Position numbers and translations under genes: made by a program. From Gaeumannomyces sp. JS-464 (lineage: Eukaryota; Ascomycota; Sordariomycetes; Magnaporthales; Magnaporthaceae), in the NCBI GenBank assembly GCA_002197995.1, contig NGZR01000002.1, positions 1,426,001-1,490,000 of the forward strand: a stretch of DNA of 64,000 bases. The letters are read 5' to 3'. The notes under the pieces are model-generated. The model was not told the DNA's origin. It ran no database searches and worked only from the letters and a program-made list of their open reading frames with translations. Positions 10,701 through 22,600 of this stretch are shown here, piece after piece. The stretch's first letter is position 1, and each line of letters opens with the position of its first letter.

Positions 10701-13700
10701 CTCGTTACAACCCCCTAGCAGTTAATGGGCATTTCAGGCCATTCCTTTCCTCCATTTGCCAGTGGCCTTCGCGGCCATTAGTGGCTAATGCGACAGCGGC
10801 TGGGGCTCGCAATACATTTGTTTAAACGTTAACGACTGCGCCCGCCGCGGTGGTACCTCGAAATCGGGCGGCCCGGGAACCTAAAGCTGCCCGCATAACC
10901 CGGATAACGTTTAGGGCTACTTTATCGGTGGCTATTTCGGCAATAAAAGTTGCTGCATTTGGCGCGAGGGTTACGGTAGGACGCAAACGATTCGCCCTGG
11001 TAAGTTAACTTCGAATACGCATCCCCAAATTACGCATGCGTTTTTAACACGTGTGCGCGATTTGCAAAGCCGACCTGCCCCGGCGGTAACGATTATGTTT
11101 ACTGCGATTACGCCTAGCAGCGGCCGCTGTTAAAATCCTTAGCGGCGGTTTCGCTATTGCTTGCTAGGAGAACTTTACAAAGGCATACAGCTTAGCCGCA
11201 ACGGCAATTTTTAGGGGCAAAAGCGGTTAAAAGGGGTAAGGGATTGTTAAAACCCGGCGGTGGCATCGGGATAGTATTTTATTTTCGTATTTTAATTTTG
11301 TAAATAAACCGGATTGGACGTCGTTAACATAAGCGTTAATACCTTTAAGTTTAGCACGTTTTAACCGCCTTATGTAGCAAATCACGTTCTGGTATTTAAT
11401 AACACCTTTTTGCTTTTTCGGCTTAAAAATAGGGACGTTATATTATTTTTCTCGCCTTTTGCAAGTTCGGCACGCTTTCCCGTGGGGAGGAATGGGTAGT
11501 TATAAACACAAAGCACTAGTTTATAGCCATTGCGCATGCCACGTTAAAACTTAATATGCGTTTTCCCTCCACGTTTAAGGATAACCCAAAAAACGAAGCT
11601 AATTTAGGAAGGTCGTTAAATGCAAAAGAGAAAAAAGCAGCCTTAGCCGAAAGTTAATCGAGAGAAATCCCGCAGTTTTGGAAACTTTACGTTTAAAAAT
11701 TAAGTGTGAAGTTCTTACGCCGCTTTATCTACTGGTAATGCTGCCTAAGGTTAAGGAGGTCCTCGCTAAAGCCGAATGCAACACGCTTAAGGACCGGGAC
11801 CGGGCTCGATTTAAGGCCCTAAACGGCGCATAATCCAGCCGAGCAATGGGTAAACCCCGCCCCAAGCGCCCCCAATTGTCTCGTTTTCCAAGCGGGCCGG
11901 CAGCAGCCAATCGAATCCGTGGAGCCCATTGCGACCGCCTAAGCACCACCTTATATAGCGCTGGCCTTTAGTTACTCGTAGCCTCCGCTGGAGCATGCAA
12001 ATGCAGCTGGGAAGGCGGGCTCTCCCGCTTAAACGTTAGCAGCGTCGAATGGATAATGCCGATGTTACCAAAGCCTTGGCTTTCCTTTTAACCGGTCGGT
12101 GCATCCCACACGGCCTGCCCCGCATTGCGTCGGTCGTTCGGGACGCCCATTAAATTGGTAATAGCACTCGCACCAAATTTGCGCCGTCGCAAAATGTATT
12201 ACCCCGAATACTTTTCGTAAGGCCTGCGTCGCTTTAAGAACCTTGCTTATCCGTTCCCTTTGTCCAAACCGGGTCCGTGTTTTAAAACTAATTACGCTAC
12301 GACTCGAAGCTGCGGCCTTTACAGCTTCGGCCGTCTTTATTATCGGATTTGCGTTTCGGAAATAGTGGGACGCTTACGTAAACAGTTTGCAAGGTTCCCT
12401 GCCTATTAATAAACCAAAAAGCCGAGGCCGAAATGCTCCCGTCCGGGCGGTCGCATGCTAAACTGCCATTTTAAACCCCCGCCGGATTGCGACGCTTTGT
12501 TTTAAACACCGCGGGGCCGAAGCTATTGGGATTCCAGTTGTTTTTTTTTATCCCATTTTGTACAAGCGCATCCGCCCGAGCCCAGCTAATGCCACCCACT
12601 TCGCCCGAGTCGTCTTTTACACGGTAATTGCAAACGCCGCGTGCGAAATCGCTATTTAAAAAAAGATTAAGTGGCCGCTAATGGCTACGACGAGGCTTTC
12701 ATCGCCTCCCATATTTCCGGCCCGTTTGATTTGAACGAAACACTAAGGCTAAGTAGAACGGCCGGTTAGCAGCAGCAATAGCAGCTTTTAATGTTAAGCC
12801 GGCCCTTTTGCCTTTAGCAGTTTCCGTTTGGATCCCCGCGATCCGGCGCTAGCTCCCGGAAATCGCTCCAGTTTCGACCTTTACTCGCGCCTCGACTTGC
12901 GCTTCGGCGCTAATAACGATCGACGAGTTTTATAAAGCGGATCGGCCAGCTGCGAGGCCCGGCCACGCCCGTCGAGTTTACGGGGAAACCGCTGGCGCAG
13001 TTGCCGCAAGATGTAAAAAAACTGCTCGCGAATATTACGAGGATCGTGGATTACCGTTCCGGCTTTATACCCTCCTCCGTACGCGGCTTAGCCGCCGCGA
13101 AGGGTTTAAACGCCCGTGGATAGCTAAACCACTTTTTCGCGCTAAACGAAGGAGGAGGAAAATAAGTGGGCGCAGTTAGCGAAAATGCGCCGGAGGGTGA
13201 AAAATAAAGTGGAGGAGGTGTTTTTAGGCCGGCAAGCTTACTATTCCAAGTAAGGCGGCTTTGGGATAGCGGCGGCGGTAGCGGTGAGCGAGGGACGGAT
13301 TTCGGTGGGATATGCGCCGCTCGGGCGGCAAGATAGTGGTGGCAGCTAGCGCGGGGACGAGATAACAATAGCGCCGGCGTCGATTATCCTTGCGGTAAAA
13401 ACCGTACCGAACCCGCGAGTTAAGCCGATTTTTCCAGCTAAGCGGGCTTTTCAGCTCCGGAAACCCATTTAACCCATTACTCGTAGGGTTTTTATTACCG
13501 TATAAAGTGGGTTAGTTGGACACGAATTAACCGCCCGAGCCGCTCCTTCGCGCGCTTTCGCCGTAAAGGAGGATAATGATAATCTCCCCCCGCCATAAAG
13601 CTCGGCCCACCTTTTAGCGTTGCATGCGCTTTACGACACGCAAAACCACCCACGTTTTACTCGTTATAACCAGCATTTTAAATTTCAGCCGGTAACAATA

Positions 13701-13840
13701 TTTTTTTAAACGCCGCGGTTTATACACATCCCCCGGTTCCCTTACCGAAAAGGAAATAAAAGAGGATTACGATAATTAAACATTAGGACATTTGATTTAA
13801 CCGGCTTTTTATTTTAAACGTGCTAATATCGCATATGGAT
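10701..13840. other. no recognised gene
   Basis: Open frames are short and unconvincing. A + frame near 12885-13090 includes a stretch without stops (TPVEFTGKPLAQLPQDVKKL), and minus-strand frames at 11725-11996 overlap one another. I could not assign any of them to a family. Confidence 0.4.
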
Positions 13841-14420
13841 TGGGTGGCGACGTCCAGCCGCCGCACGACGACCTGCACGAAAGCACCGCCGAAAAGCACG
13901 AAAAAGACGAAAAAGAATTAGATAGTGGCGTCGATTATTGCGCTATCCCATTTAAGCCTTCCAACGCAAGCGTTGCGGCGAACCTTGCTACTGCGCCTTA
14001 ACTTCCCGAAAAATACCGGACGCTCCACGTCGGGGACGGCCCGCATGCTGTGGTGTATAAGCCGAGGGAGCGCAAAGTTAACGCCTTACAGCTCGTCGGC
14101 ATACGTAAAATTTCGTAAAACTCGCTGGACATGTGCTTCGCTCGGCACCCCACGATGCGGACCGAGCGGCACAACCGACACGTCGCGGGGCCTTACGTAA
14201 ACTTTAACAATGCCAGGATTATTTGCGAAAGCTTCCACATACTTAAAACGGTAATCGATAAGTTGGAAATGGCGGCTGCGGCGGCTGCGGCGGCTGCTGC
14301 CGCTGCTGCCGTTACTAACGGCGGCGGCGGATGCGCATTGCAAACCGAGGGCGAGGAGGCGGAAGCCAGCCCGGCTAGGGCTATCCAGCGCAAAAAACGA
14401 GCTTTGTATAATAAACACCT
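13840..14420 (+). pseudogene. protein kinase N-lobe fragment with Ala repeat
   Basis: A + frame with several stops reads GDGPHAVVYKPRERKVNALQLVGIRKIS from about 14030. This resembles the glycine-rich loop and beta-3 strand of a serine/threonine kinase. It is followed by FARHPTMRTERHNRHVAGPYVNF and a helix ending in LEM. A run of about a dozen alanines, encoded by a GCN repeat at 14271-14310, interrupts the region where the N-lobe would continue. No catalytic loop follows, so it is a fragment. The assignment rests on the loop-like motif only and is tentative. Confidence 0.45.
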
Positions 14421-14424
14421 TTCC

Positions 14425-14517
14425 CTACACCCCCCTCCCCCTTTCCCCTTTCCCTTTTCCCTTTCCCTTTTTCCCCTTTCCCCTTCCCCTTTCCCCTTTC
14501 CCCTTTCCCTTTCCCGT
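14425..14517 (+). repeat. CCCTTT-type pyrimidine microsatellite
   Basis: About 90 bases are almost pure C and T, built from imperfect CCCTTT and CCCCTTT units. It lies just after the kinase fragment. Confidence 0.9.
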
Positions 14518-14519
14518 TA

Positions 14520-15050
14520 AACCGCGTTATGCTAACTCGCCATATAGCTTTATTAATAAAGCCATTTTTAAAGCTAAGCTTTTCGTTAACCTAAAGCCCG
14601 GAAAAAAAAAGTATTGCGAGCTTATAACGCGGGTTTCGATGGAAAAGCAGTAGGTTCGGGTAACGTGGTTTACCAGCGAGTCGGTTAAACCAGCAAGTCG
14701 ATCATTTTAAAATCCCATATTAAACGCGGTTTTTAACACCCTTATTAACTCGACCAATTTTTATCCAAATCCGATAACATTTCGTATGCGAGATTTTAAC
14801 TATAAATTTAATTTATTATAATTATCTTGTATTTTATAACCCCAAACTAAGCGAGATATAAAGAAATGCGCTAAAATAATCCTTGTAACGGGAACGATAG
14901 GAACCGAGGCAAGGCTATAATATACCCTTTATTATTGTTACGATCTAAAGCTAATTAAGTAAAAACAATTGCGCGTTGCGACACCCGTGCGCACAAAGAT
15001 TAGTATGGCATCCGATGGTTTTTAGTTAAGTAATTATAGGGCCATCCTTG
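14520..15050. other. AT-rich spacer, no gene seen
   Basis: AT-rich sequence with many TTAA words, including a stretch near 14810-14840. I see no coding content. Confidence 0.5.
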
Positions 15051-16253
15051 CAGCTATGGCCCAAGCGCCCGTAAAGGCCGGCCGTGCCATAACAGGACCC
15101 CTTAAAACGAGCTGCAATGTGTCGAAATGCTGGATCCATTCCAGGCCTCGCTCGTTCGTAATCCATCCATTATCGGTCGTTGCAATAACCCAATCGCGTG
15201 AAAGGTCGGTTTTTAAGTACCAATTGGCTAGGTGGTACTGCCCCTTAACGATAATAAAAGCGGGGATCGCCCAGCCGCAAAAGTTAACCCCCTAAATAAC
15301 CGTAGCCCATTTCCGATTACTAAGCTAAACCAGCTTTGCTTTACCTCGCCCTTCGAACGTTGTAATAACCATAACGGACGAAATCATGCCCATAAAGAAG
15401 CCGGTTTCGTCGAAGTTGTAAATGTCGTCATCCACGATGCCATATTTGGCTTTAACGTTCCGCATAAAGTCGAACCACGCAAACACAACTTTGGGATTTT
15501 CGCATTTAGCCTTTTAGTAATCGTACTTTCGAATCCAGCGCGTGCCGAGCTCCGGGCGGCGCTTAATAAACCTCGCGATCCAGTTGGTCCCAACAGTGCC
15601 CGCGTCGCGTTCGGCGAGCAGTCGGTTGGCCATATCTTTAACACCAAAAGGCCGTGGAGGGAATCCGCGAGAATCCAGCTCAAGTATGTATTTAATAAGC
15701 GCCTCCTTTTCGGATTCCGTCAATTTCCAAAAGTTGGGCATGCAGTCGCGTCGAGCAGGTTAGCCAGCGCGTTGGCGACGCAGCGTGGTTTTTATTCGTA
15801 GCTCTCGGCCGGTACCGTTACCGTGGGGTGAGAAAGCTTCCTGGTTTATATATCCTAAAAAGCTGTTTATCTTTCTAAGTACAAAGAAAAGGCTCGTTAT
15901 GCGAGCCTCGCCCGGTATATGTATCCCGTGCCGGAAGCCGCGGCGTGCGGTCGTACGAGGCAACTCCCGGTATCGGGATTTAACCCGCGATTCGCACAGC
16001 CTCCGTGCATAACGGCATAACCGGTAATTTCCGCGTTAAAGCCTTCGTGCCGGGGAGACGTTGTTTCCCGCTACGGAGCCCCGAGTCGTGGATCCACCGC
16101 ATCCGTTGGTAGCTTTGTGCGACCTTTGGTTGCCCTTCCAACAGTTTTAAAAACGTCGTAAATTTTGGCTGCCGAACGCACATTTAATTTTGCATTAGAT
16201 TGGATTGCCCATATGGTAAAAACAATCCTAGCTTCGCTAAATGTCGACGCCAT
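15050..16253 (-). mobile_element. Fot1/pogo-type DNA transposon relic
   Basis: The minus strand encodes the N-terminal two thirds of a Tc1/mariner-superfamily transposase of the fungal Fot1/pogo group, a DDE cut-and-paste enzyme. In order: a helix-turn-helix start (ASTFSEARIVFTIWAIQ near 16250), a Tc5-type DNA-binding domain (LTESEKEALIKYILELDSRG near 15715, then WIARFIKRRPELGTRW), and the start of the catalytic core with the first acidic residue in YNFDETGFFMG near 15405. WVIATTDNGWITNERGLEWI near 15165 carries a second DN motif. The remaining catalytic region is missing below about 15050. Several stops and frame changes break the gene. I did not find terminal inverted repeats by eye. The two N-terminal pieces are separated by about 300 bases more than usual. 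Confidence 0.85.
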
Positions 16254-16259
16254 TTGTAG

Positions 16260-19200
16260 TTGTTAAGAAATTGGGGTTGGAAGTAAAAGACGAGTAACGA
16301 TGAAAAACGCGCCATTCGGTGGTAAACCACGTTAGTTAAATATAATTGTTTAAATTTTTAGGAAATTATCCCTTAAATTAGCCGAAATACACGGTCGTGC
16401 ACATATTATTTTAATATGCATTTTTAATGCGCCACTTGCTTATGTGGCCTACTCGCTTGTAAACCACGTTACCGAGAAATTAAACTTTGCACCCTCCGCT
16501 AAAAATTCATTATATTTGCAACCATTGCCCTTTCCGCTACATGCCCCCAAAAGCAGCCCCTTATCGGTGAACAACACATCGGATAGCGCGAGTTTCCGGC
16601 AGACTGGAATTACTTATCACCTTTGCCGCCGACACGGGCGCCGCCGATGTGGGAAGCCGCCGCGGCCGCGGCATTCTCATTCTTGGCTGCCGCAAACTGG
16701 GCTTTGGCAGGGAAGCTTCCCTTACCCGTATCGGCACCTTTTTTGGCCTTCGATAGCAGCATGTTAGCCATTAAGGAGGGACTAATAGCATCCGTTAAGT
16801 TTGATATAAAAGCGGCTAAAAGAGGCTTTTAATACTTACATTCGCCAATTGGATAGCCGAAGCGCGATCCTGGGTTATAAGGGTAAATTTAGGCCCAGGA
16901 TTAAACTTGGGCTAAAGCATTATTGCTAAGCCGTTAAAAAGTATTAATTTTACAGGTCGATATTAATTTTTTAAAAGCGGGTTAAAAGCGCTTAAAAGTG
17001 GGAAAAATACTAATTAAGCCACAAGATTTTAAGCGGGTTGGGAGCCGGAAGCACTCCTTATATGCGTAGGACCGACTGTCCTTTTTGCCATTTAAAAAAC
17101 TAGCTGCTTTTCCGGAATTCACTATTAAAAGCCAAATAAATGTCGCACAGTAAATGCTTAAGGTTTTCCGCCAAACGTATCGGGGCTACAATTATACAAA
17201 TATAGGAAATTCGTTAGGAATGCGTTACGAATGCGTCCGAACGGGTCGCTCCAGCAATAACTTCTCGATACTTCCCACAGTAATAAATTCCATAACGCAA
17301 TAAACGCCGCTTCCAACGAGGGATAAACCGTGTCCGAGGAGCTGGGTAAACGGTTTATTTGGTGCGGTTTAACATGCGTTTAAATAGGCCGCCTAATGCT
17401 TAACAATACAGCGCCTAGTGAAAAAAAAAAAAAAAAAAAAAAAGGAAAGCCCGTCGCGCCATCCGACGTATCGGGAGTGTCATTTGTAATCGCCAAAATG
17501 CGGCATGGCGCTAAAGCACGCCAGGTTTAGCCGCAAGCATTTGTGCCAACTGCGGTTAAACTAACGGTTTTTTGGTCGCACCACGTATAACCCTGTAAAA
17601 GTCGCACTGGGCCCAAAGTTCGTCCCGAAGCACGTTTGAAATGAACGGTTAACGCCGGGCGCCCATAAAAAACAGGGAGACCGGTAACAGCATGGATGTT
17701 TTAGTGCTAACTGGCATCCTACGCCATTACTGCCGCGTTTTAGTACTTTTGGATATGTCACGGCCTTACCCAAGTTTAAGCGCAATGAATGGGCGACGAC
17801 CCTGGGTTAGCACGCCCCCGTCGCAGGACTAGGGCGACAGGGCCATCTAATGCCTGCGCGAGCCCGCTTTTAGCTTGCTATAAACTCGGGCAGGTAATTG
17901 CAGGGGGAACCGGCCAAAACCCTTGTCCGAGCGGCCCGTTTTTTCCGGGGCCATCCTTTAAAACAGGAACCCCTAAACCAACCAATTTGCAGTTATGTCG
18001 CTTAAAGTCGGAGCCGGTCGAAATCGATAATAAGTGGCTTGCACCTGTGCGTGCATGCTGTCCATGCCAATACCCTTTACTATTGGACGACGCCCGCCTC
18101 CGCGTCAGCCACCGCTAGCGTGGCGGGACCGCGATACCTGCTAACGCGAAGGCAGCGGCCTTTAACAAAATAGCCTGCCGCTGCCACGGCCCCTTCCCTT
18201 AAAATCACGAACGCGTCCGCGATGCGCGCCGCGAGGAAGTTTTATTTATTTATTTTGCGGGCAGTATGTTTAGCTCCGAGCTGGTCCCCGTCGCGTCCGT
18301 AACCTCCACGCCGAATACGTTAGTAAACGTTTAGTAGGGTTAACGAAGGACGTTGTTAAATTGTAATACGGCTGTGCCATTACGCCGTGCCGTAGGCTCC
18401 AAACGTTTTTTAACCGTACTGCCTTTTGCTTTTCGCTACATTGGACCCCGGCGTTATAGGCTTTACACCACGAAAGTGTGGCCCGACGAGTTTAAGCAGG
18501 CGGTAGCGGGCGAAATATGCATTCCCAAATACTTTGTTTCGGATTTTCACATAACGACTAATATTAACAACTCGGAACGCCCGGGAGCCGCTTTAAAAGC
18601 CGCATCCGCGCTTAACGCTCCTGCTGCACAGGAATCCTCGGCAACTCCGCGCACCGCTATTCCCGCTCCCGCTCTTCCAACTGCCGGATTAAAATGGCCA
18701 CGATGAGGACGACGGACGCGAGGTCGAACTGGGGCTGGCCATAACGCCAAACGCCCGCGCGCTGCTGCCACACCGACCGGGCGATCCATGCTTTACCGCT
18801 AAATGCCCGGCTGTATAAAGTTCGAAACGGAGGTAAATCCATATATTAAAACGCCGCTCGCACGGCGAACCCTAGTGATACCAGAAACGGCAAAGCTAAC
18901 GAAAGGGATTGTAATCAGGTTGTTTAAACAAGTACAGGAGCTTAAAGATGTAATGGCGGCGCACGTGCCTTCCTCGAGCGACCTCGTCTTCGCTGCCTCT
19001 CGCCTTCTCGGTGTCCACCATAACATTATCTATCCATTATCGTCTGCACTAATGGACTTGTCCATTCGAGGCCATGGCCCGTACGTTGTACGTACGTACG
19101 TCGCCCGTAAATGCCAAACACGATTTTTTTTCGATTAGCTTCGATGCGGGCCATAATGTTCGAAGCATCCCAGGTTAACGTAACGTAATAAAAGCCTTTG

Positions 19201-19640
19201 GTACTTTGGAAATACATAACCTGCCTCGTCGAAATCCTAGTGGGTAAAAGCATTCGAAAAACCGGTGGCTAAAACATTTGCCGTTTTATATCGAAATTTG
19301 TTACATGTTAGCCAATCAAATCCATCGCCCACAGCTGCCCGAGCAAAGCGGTGGGCGGCGTTTGGATAAAACTGTTTACAAGTCCCCACGGTCTCTTATG
19401 TGGCTGTCCGTAATTTGGCTGCTTTATTATGGGATACCTAAATGGAAAGCCTCCCGCATTCGACTGCTCCATTTAGGACAAGCTTTTCGTTTGCTGTCGC
19501 CCAGGCTTTCCTTCCATCCTTGGAACTTTAAAAACTTCCTACAGCACCATTAGGGATTATCGAAAAAGCACTTTGCTTGCAACTGTTTGTCACAGTTGCC
19601 GTTTAACCCAGCAGTTTATTCCTTAATTTATTCTCCAAGC
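16260..19640. other. no assignable gene; A23 run
   Basis: An A run of 23 lies at 17421-17443. Frames at 16623-16832, 17789-18118, 18353-18706 and 18803-19138 are each open for 60-120 codons on the + strand, but they overlap minus-strand frames and match nothing I recognise. The 18353 frame has a run rich in Ala and Pro at its end. None can be claimed as a gene. Confidence 0.4.
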
Positions 19641-19649
19641 ACATTAAAC

Positions 19650-22600
19650 TTATATCGTCCACGCGAGGGTCGTGGCGTGCCTTTCCGCAAGGCTGGAAAG
19701 GCGGCGGACACTCCTTTAGCAGTTATAACGGACGGCTTGCCCACAACCAAAAGAGCCCACCGTGCAAACACTTCCAGCGCGGTACGTGCTCCTACGGCGC
19801 GAGGTGCCGCTTTTCCCACGACCGAACTCGAAACGGCGGCACAAGTCGGGATACCCACGCCAACGACGAGCCGGAAACGCTGGAACAAACCGAAGCGAGG
19901 ATGGCCTACTTTAACTGGAGGCGACTGCTGCGATTTCCACCTGCCCTAGGTGGCAGCAACCTGTCGTTCCTGGTCCGGTTTTAAGCTGACGCCGCCGACA
20001 TACTCGACGGAGGTGGCCGAGATTGGCACCAAATGCTCGTTAAAAACCTCGTGGATAATACCTTTTTCGGCCCCTAATACATTAATGCCACGATTGCCTC
20101 GACACGGATAAGAGTATAATAAGGTTTATCGCCGACGATTTTATTAAAGTTATGGTTTATCCATCGCTCCTCGACTGTTTTTCGGTCGGTACTTATGTCG
20201 GGGAGCTGTATCACATCGCCGGCGGTGCCAATGGAGCCGCGACATTAAACTTTATCGCCAACTATTGCGAGGATTGCTTTTATCTTATAAAAGGATTCCA
20301 AAAATACACACCCCGGTAAATATAAAGGCATTTCTCCAAAGGGCGTCGATTTTAGTTAGCGAGCTCCTTCGCCGACGACAACTTGCGGCGCTCCATAACG
20401 GTTTTACCGAACTCTTCGTTATTATAAACGGCGTTGCGGACCTTTTTAACTTTCCGGAAACGACGAGCAGTTACACTGCTTGTACAAATCGCATTGCTAC
20501 TTTGCGTCGCATGTCGAGTTGTCCGCTAAGCGTTTAACCGCTGCCGCCGATCCCTTTAACGGCTAATCCGGCTCCGCTGCCTCGACGGCTTTTCGACTAA
20601 GTTACCACTTTCCGATCGAACTCGAGCTCCCTGCTGGGAGGCACAATAACGACCATTTCGACATCGGTCGAATTAAAATTTACCCGACCGTTAACAGGTG
20701 CTGTTTACTTGGGACGATTTCCTATTATCGACCGACTTTCGATTGCCCCATTTTTGCGACGACCCCGTTTAGCGCTACCTCGACACGCATTTTAAGCTCC
20801 TTCGGTATAATACGTTTTATCCGTTTGTCGATTTCCTGTATTAAGCGCTGCTGTTATTTACGGGTGGGGTTAGTCCCTTAAATATGCAAGATGGAAATGT
20901 TAGGGCGTACGTTTATTACGTTGCGGCGATTTCGCATTTCGCGGTGGATAATAAGCGAGGTTTCGAATCCCATATATCCTTTTTTTCGCCGCATTACTTA
21001 CGATAGAAATCTGCCGGCGAGCGGCGGACCTGGTGGGAACAGTTAAGGCGACTGGAACAAGGCGCTATGGTGTGCTTCGTTTGTATTATCGACGGTTAGC
21101 CGACGCCTTTGCTTTTCGTCGTTAGTAACAAGTTTACGAACTTATCGCAAAAGTATAACCTCGTTTCGGAAGCCCATAAAAGGACGATTTCGACTAGGCT
21201 GGCGACGCTAAAACGCAAGGATTTAAAGCTCCTAACTCGAATTTACCATTATAAAATTAACGGGATTTTAATCGATTTCCCCGATTTGATTTTTGCGACA
21301 TTTAAACCAATTTTGGAGAACTTTTAAAACATAATGCTGCATACGATCCCATTCCGAAAGTGGATTATTCCGGATTTGGCTAACATATGGAACCCTCCTA
21401 ACACGATTTTTCCGCCCAAATACGCGCGTGGAACTGGCTTCGCATTCCGCTTAAACCCGATCCTTTAAGGCAAAGTTCGCAGTTTGGCATTTAGCGCTAT
21501 TGCCTCGAAGGATGATGCTACCGTTTGGATCGTTTTGTGGCTGAAACTAGCTTCGATCGTGGCCAAGCTGCCGCGATCGTCGCTGCTTTTACGACGGAGT
21601 ATGCCTTGCTTTAAAAACCGCCCGGTACTGGAAAATCCTATCTGGGCGTAAAGCTATTTTAAGTGCTTTTGGCTTGCAAAAGTTCCGCAAGCCTCGGGCC
21701 CATCGTAGTAATGTAAGCTTTTTTGTGCGATGTTATCGCTGCTTAAGCGTTTTAAATTAGCTAACTATGCCCACATAAATGCTATATAAAACCACGCTTT
21801 GGATTAATTTTTACATTACCTCCGGGCTGCTAGCATTAGTCGCATTATTCGCATCGGCGGACGAAGCCAGTTGGAAAACCTCGATAATTGCAACCTTGCC
21901 GAGGTAAGCCGCAGGATCCCTAAGTCCAGGAATAAAAGTTAAATTCTCGGCAAAACGTATTCGGAGTTGGATGAATAACGGAAATCCTTCGGGCACCGTT
22001 TGGCGGGTTTCCATGCCTTTCGCAAGGAACCGTCGTCGACATTTTTAAAGCGATATTTAAAGCGTAACCGCGATTAAATCCATGCCCAATTTTTCCCAAA
22101 CGAGCAGGAAGTTTTTGTTACCGTTGGAAACTTAATTTTTGTTTGGCTGGGCAAAAGTTGGGGTCCCTCCTCCGTTGCGACGAGTGCAGCCGCAATTAAG
22201 GAGCTGTTTAAAAACTTGGGGCGTTGGGCGACCCGCGATGTTAATTCCTTTTTTCGATCGGAACGTTAACTGTTTTACCAGTTTTAGTTAAATGAAATCC
22301 GCATGGAGCAAACCAACTTGCTATATAAGGAGATCCGTTATACTAAAGTGCAACGCTCGCGCATCGATGCGGTTTATAACGAAGTTAACCGACGAGTTTT
22401 GCTAAATGCCGATGTTATCGGTATTACCACTATAGGGCTTGCTAAAAATGTCGTTACCTTCCGCCGTTTAAAGGCTAAGGTCGTTATTTGCGAAAAGGCA
22501 GCCGAGGTGCTCGAGCTTTACTTTATTTCGGCGCTTATACCTAGCGTCGAACATTTAATCCAGATTGGCGACTATTAGCAGCTGCGGCCTTAAATTATTT

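Noticed and set aside
19081..19100. Alternating GTAC/ACGT palindrome as a regulatory site
   Set aside because: A short tandem of ACGT is self-complementary by composition, with no gene start nearby to regulate.
20935..20960. A tRNA-like B-box (GGTTTCGAATCCC)
   Set aside because: No A-box, acceptor stem or anticodon arm can be folded around it, and it lies inside the helicase relic.
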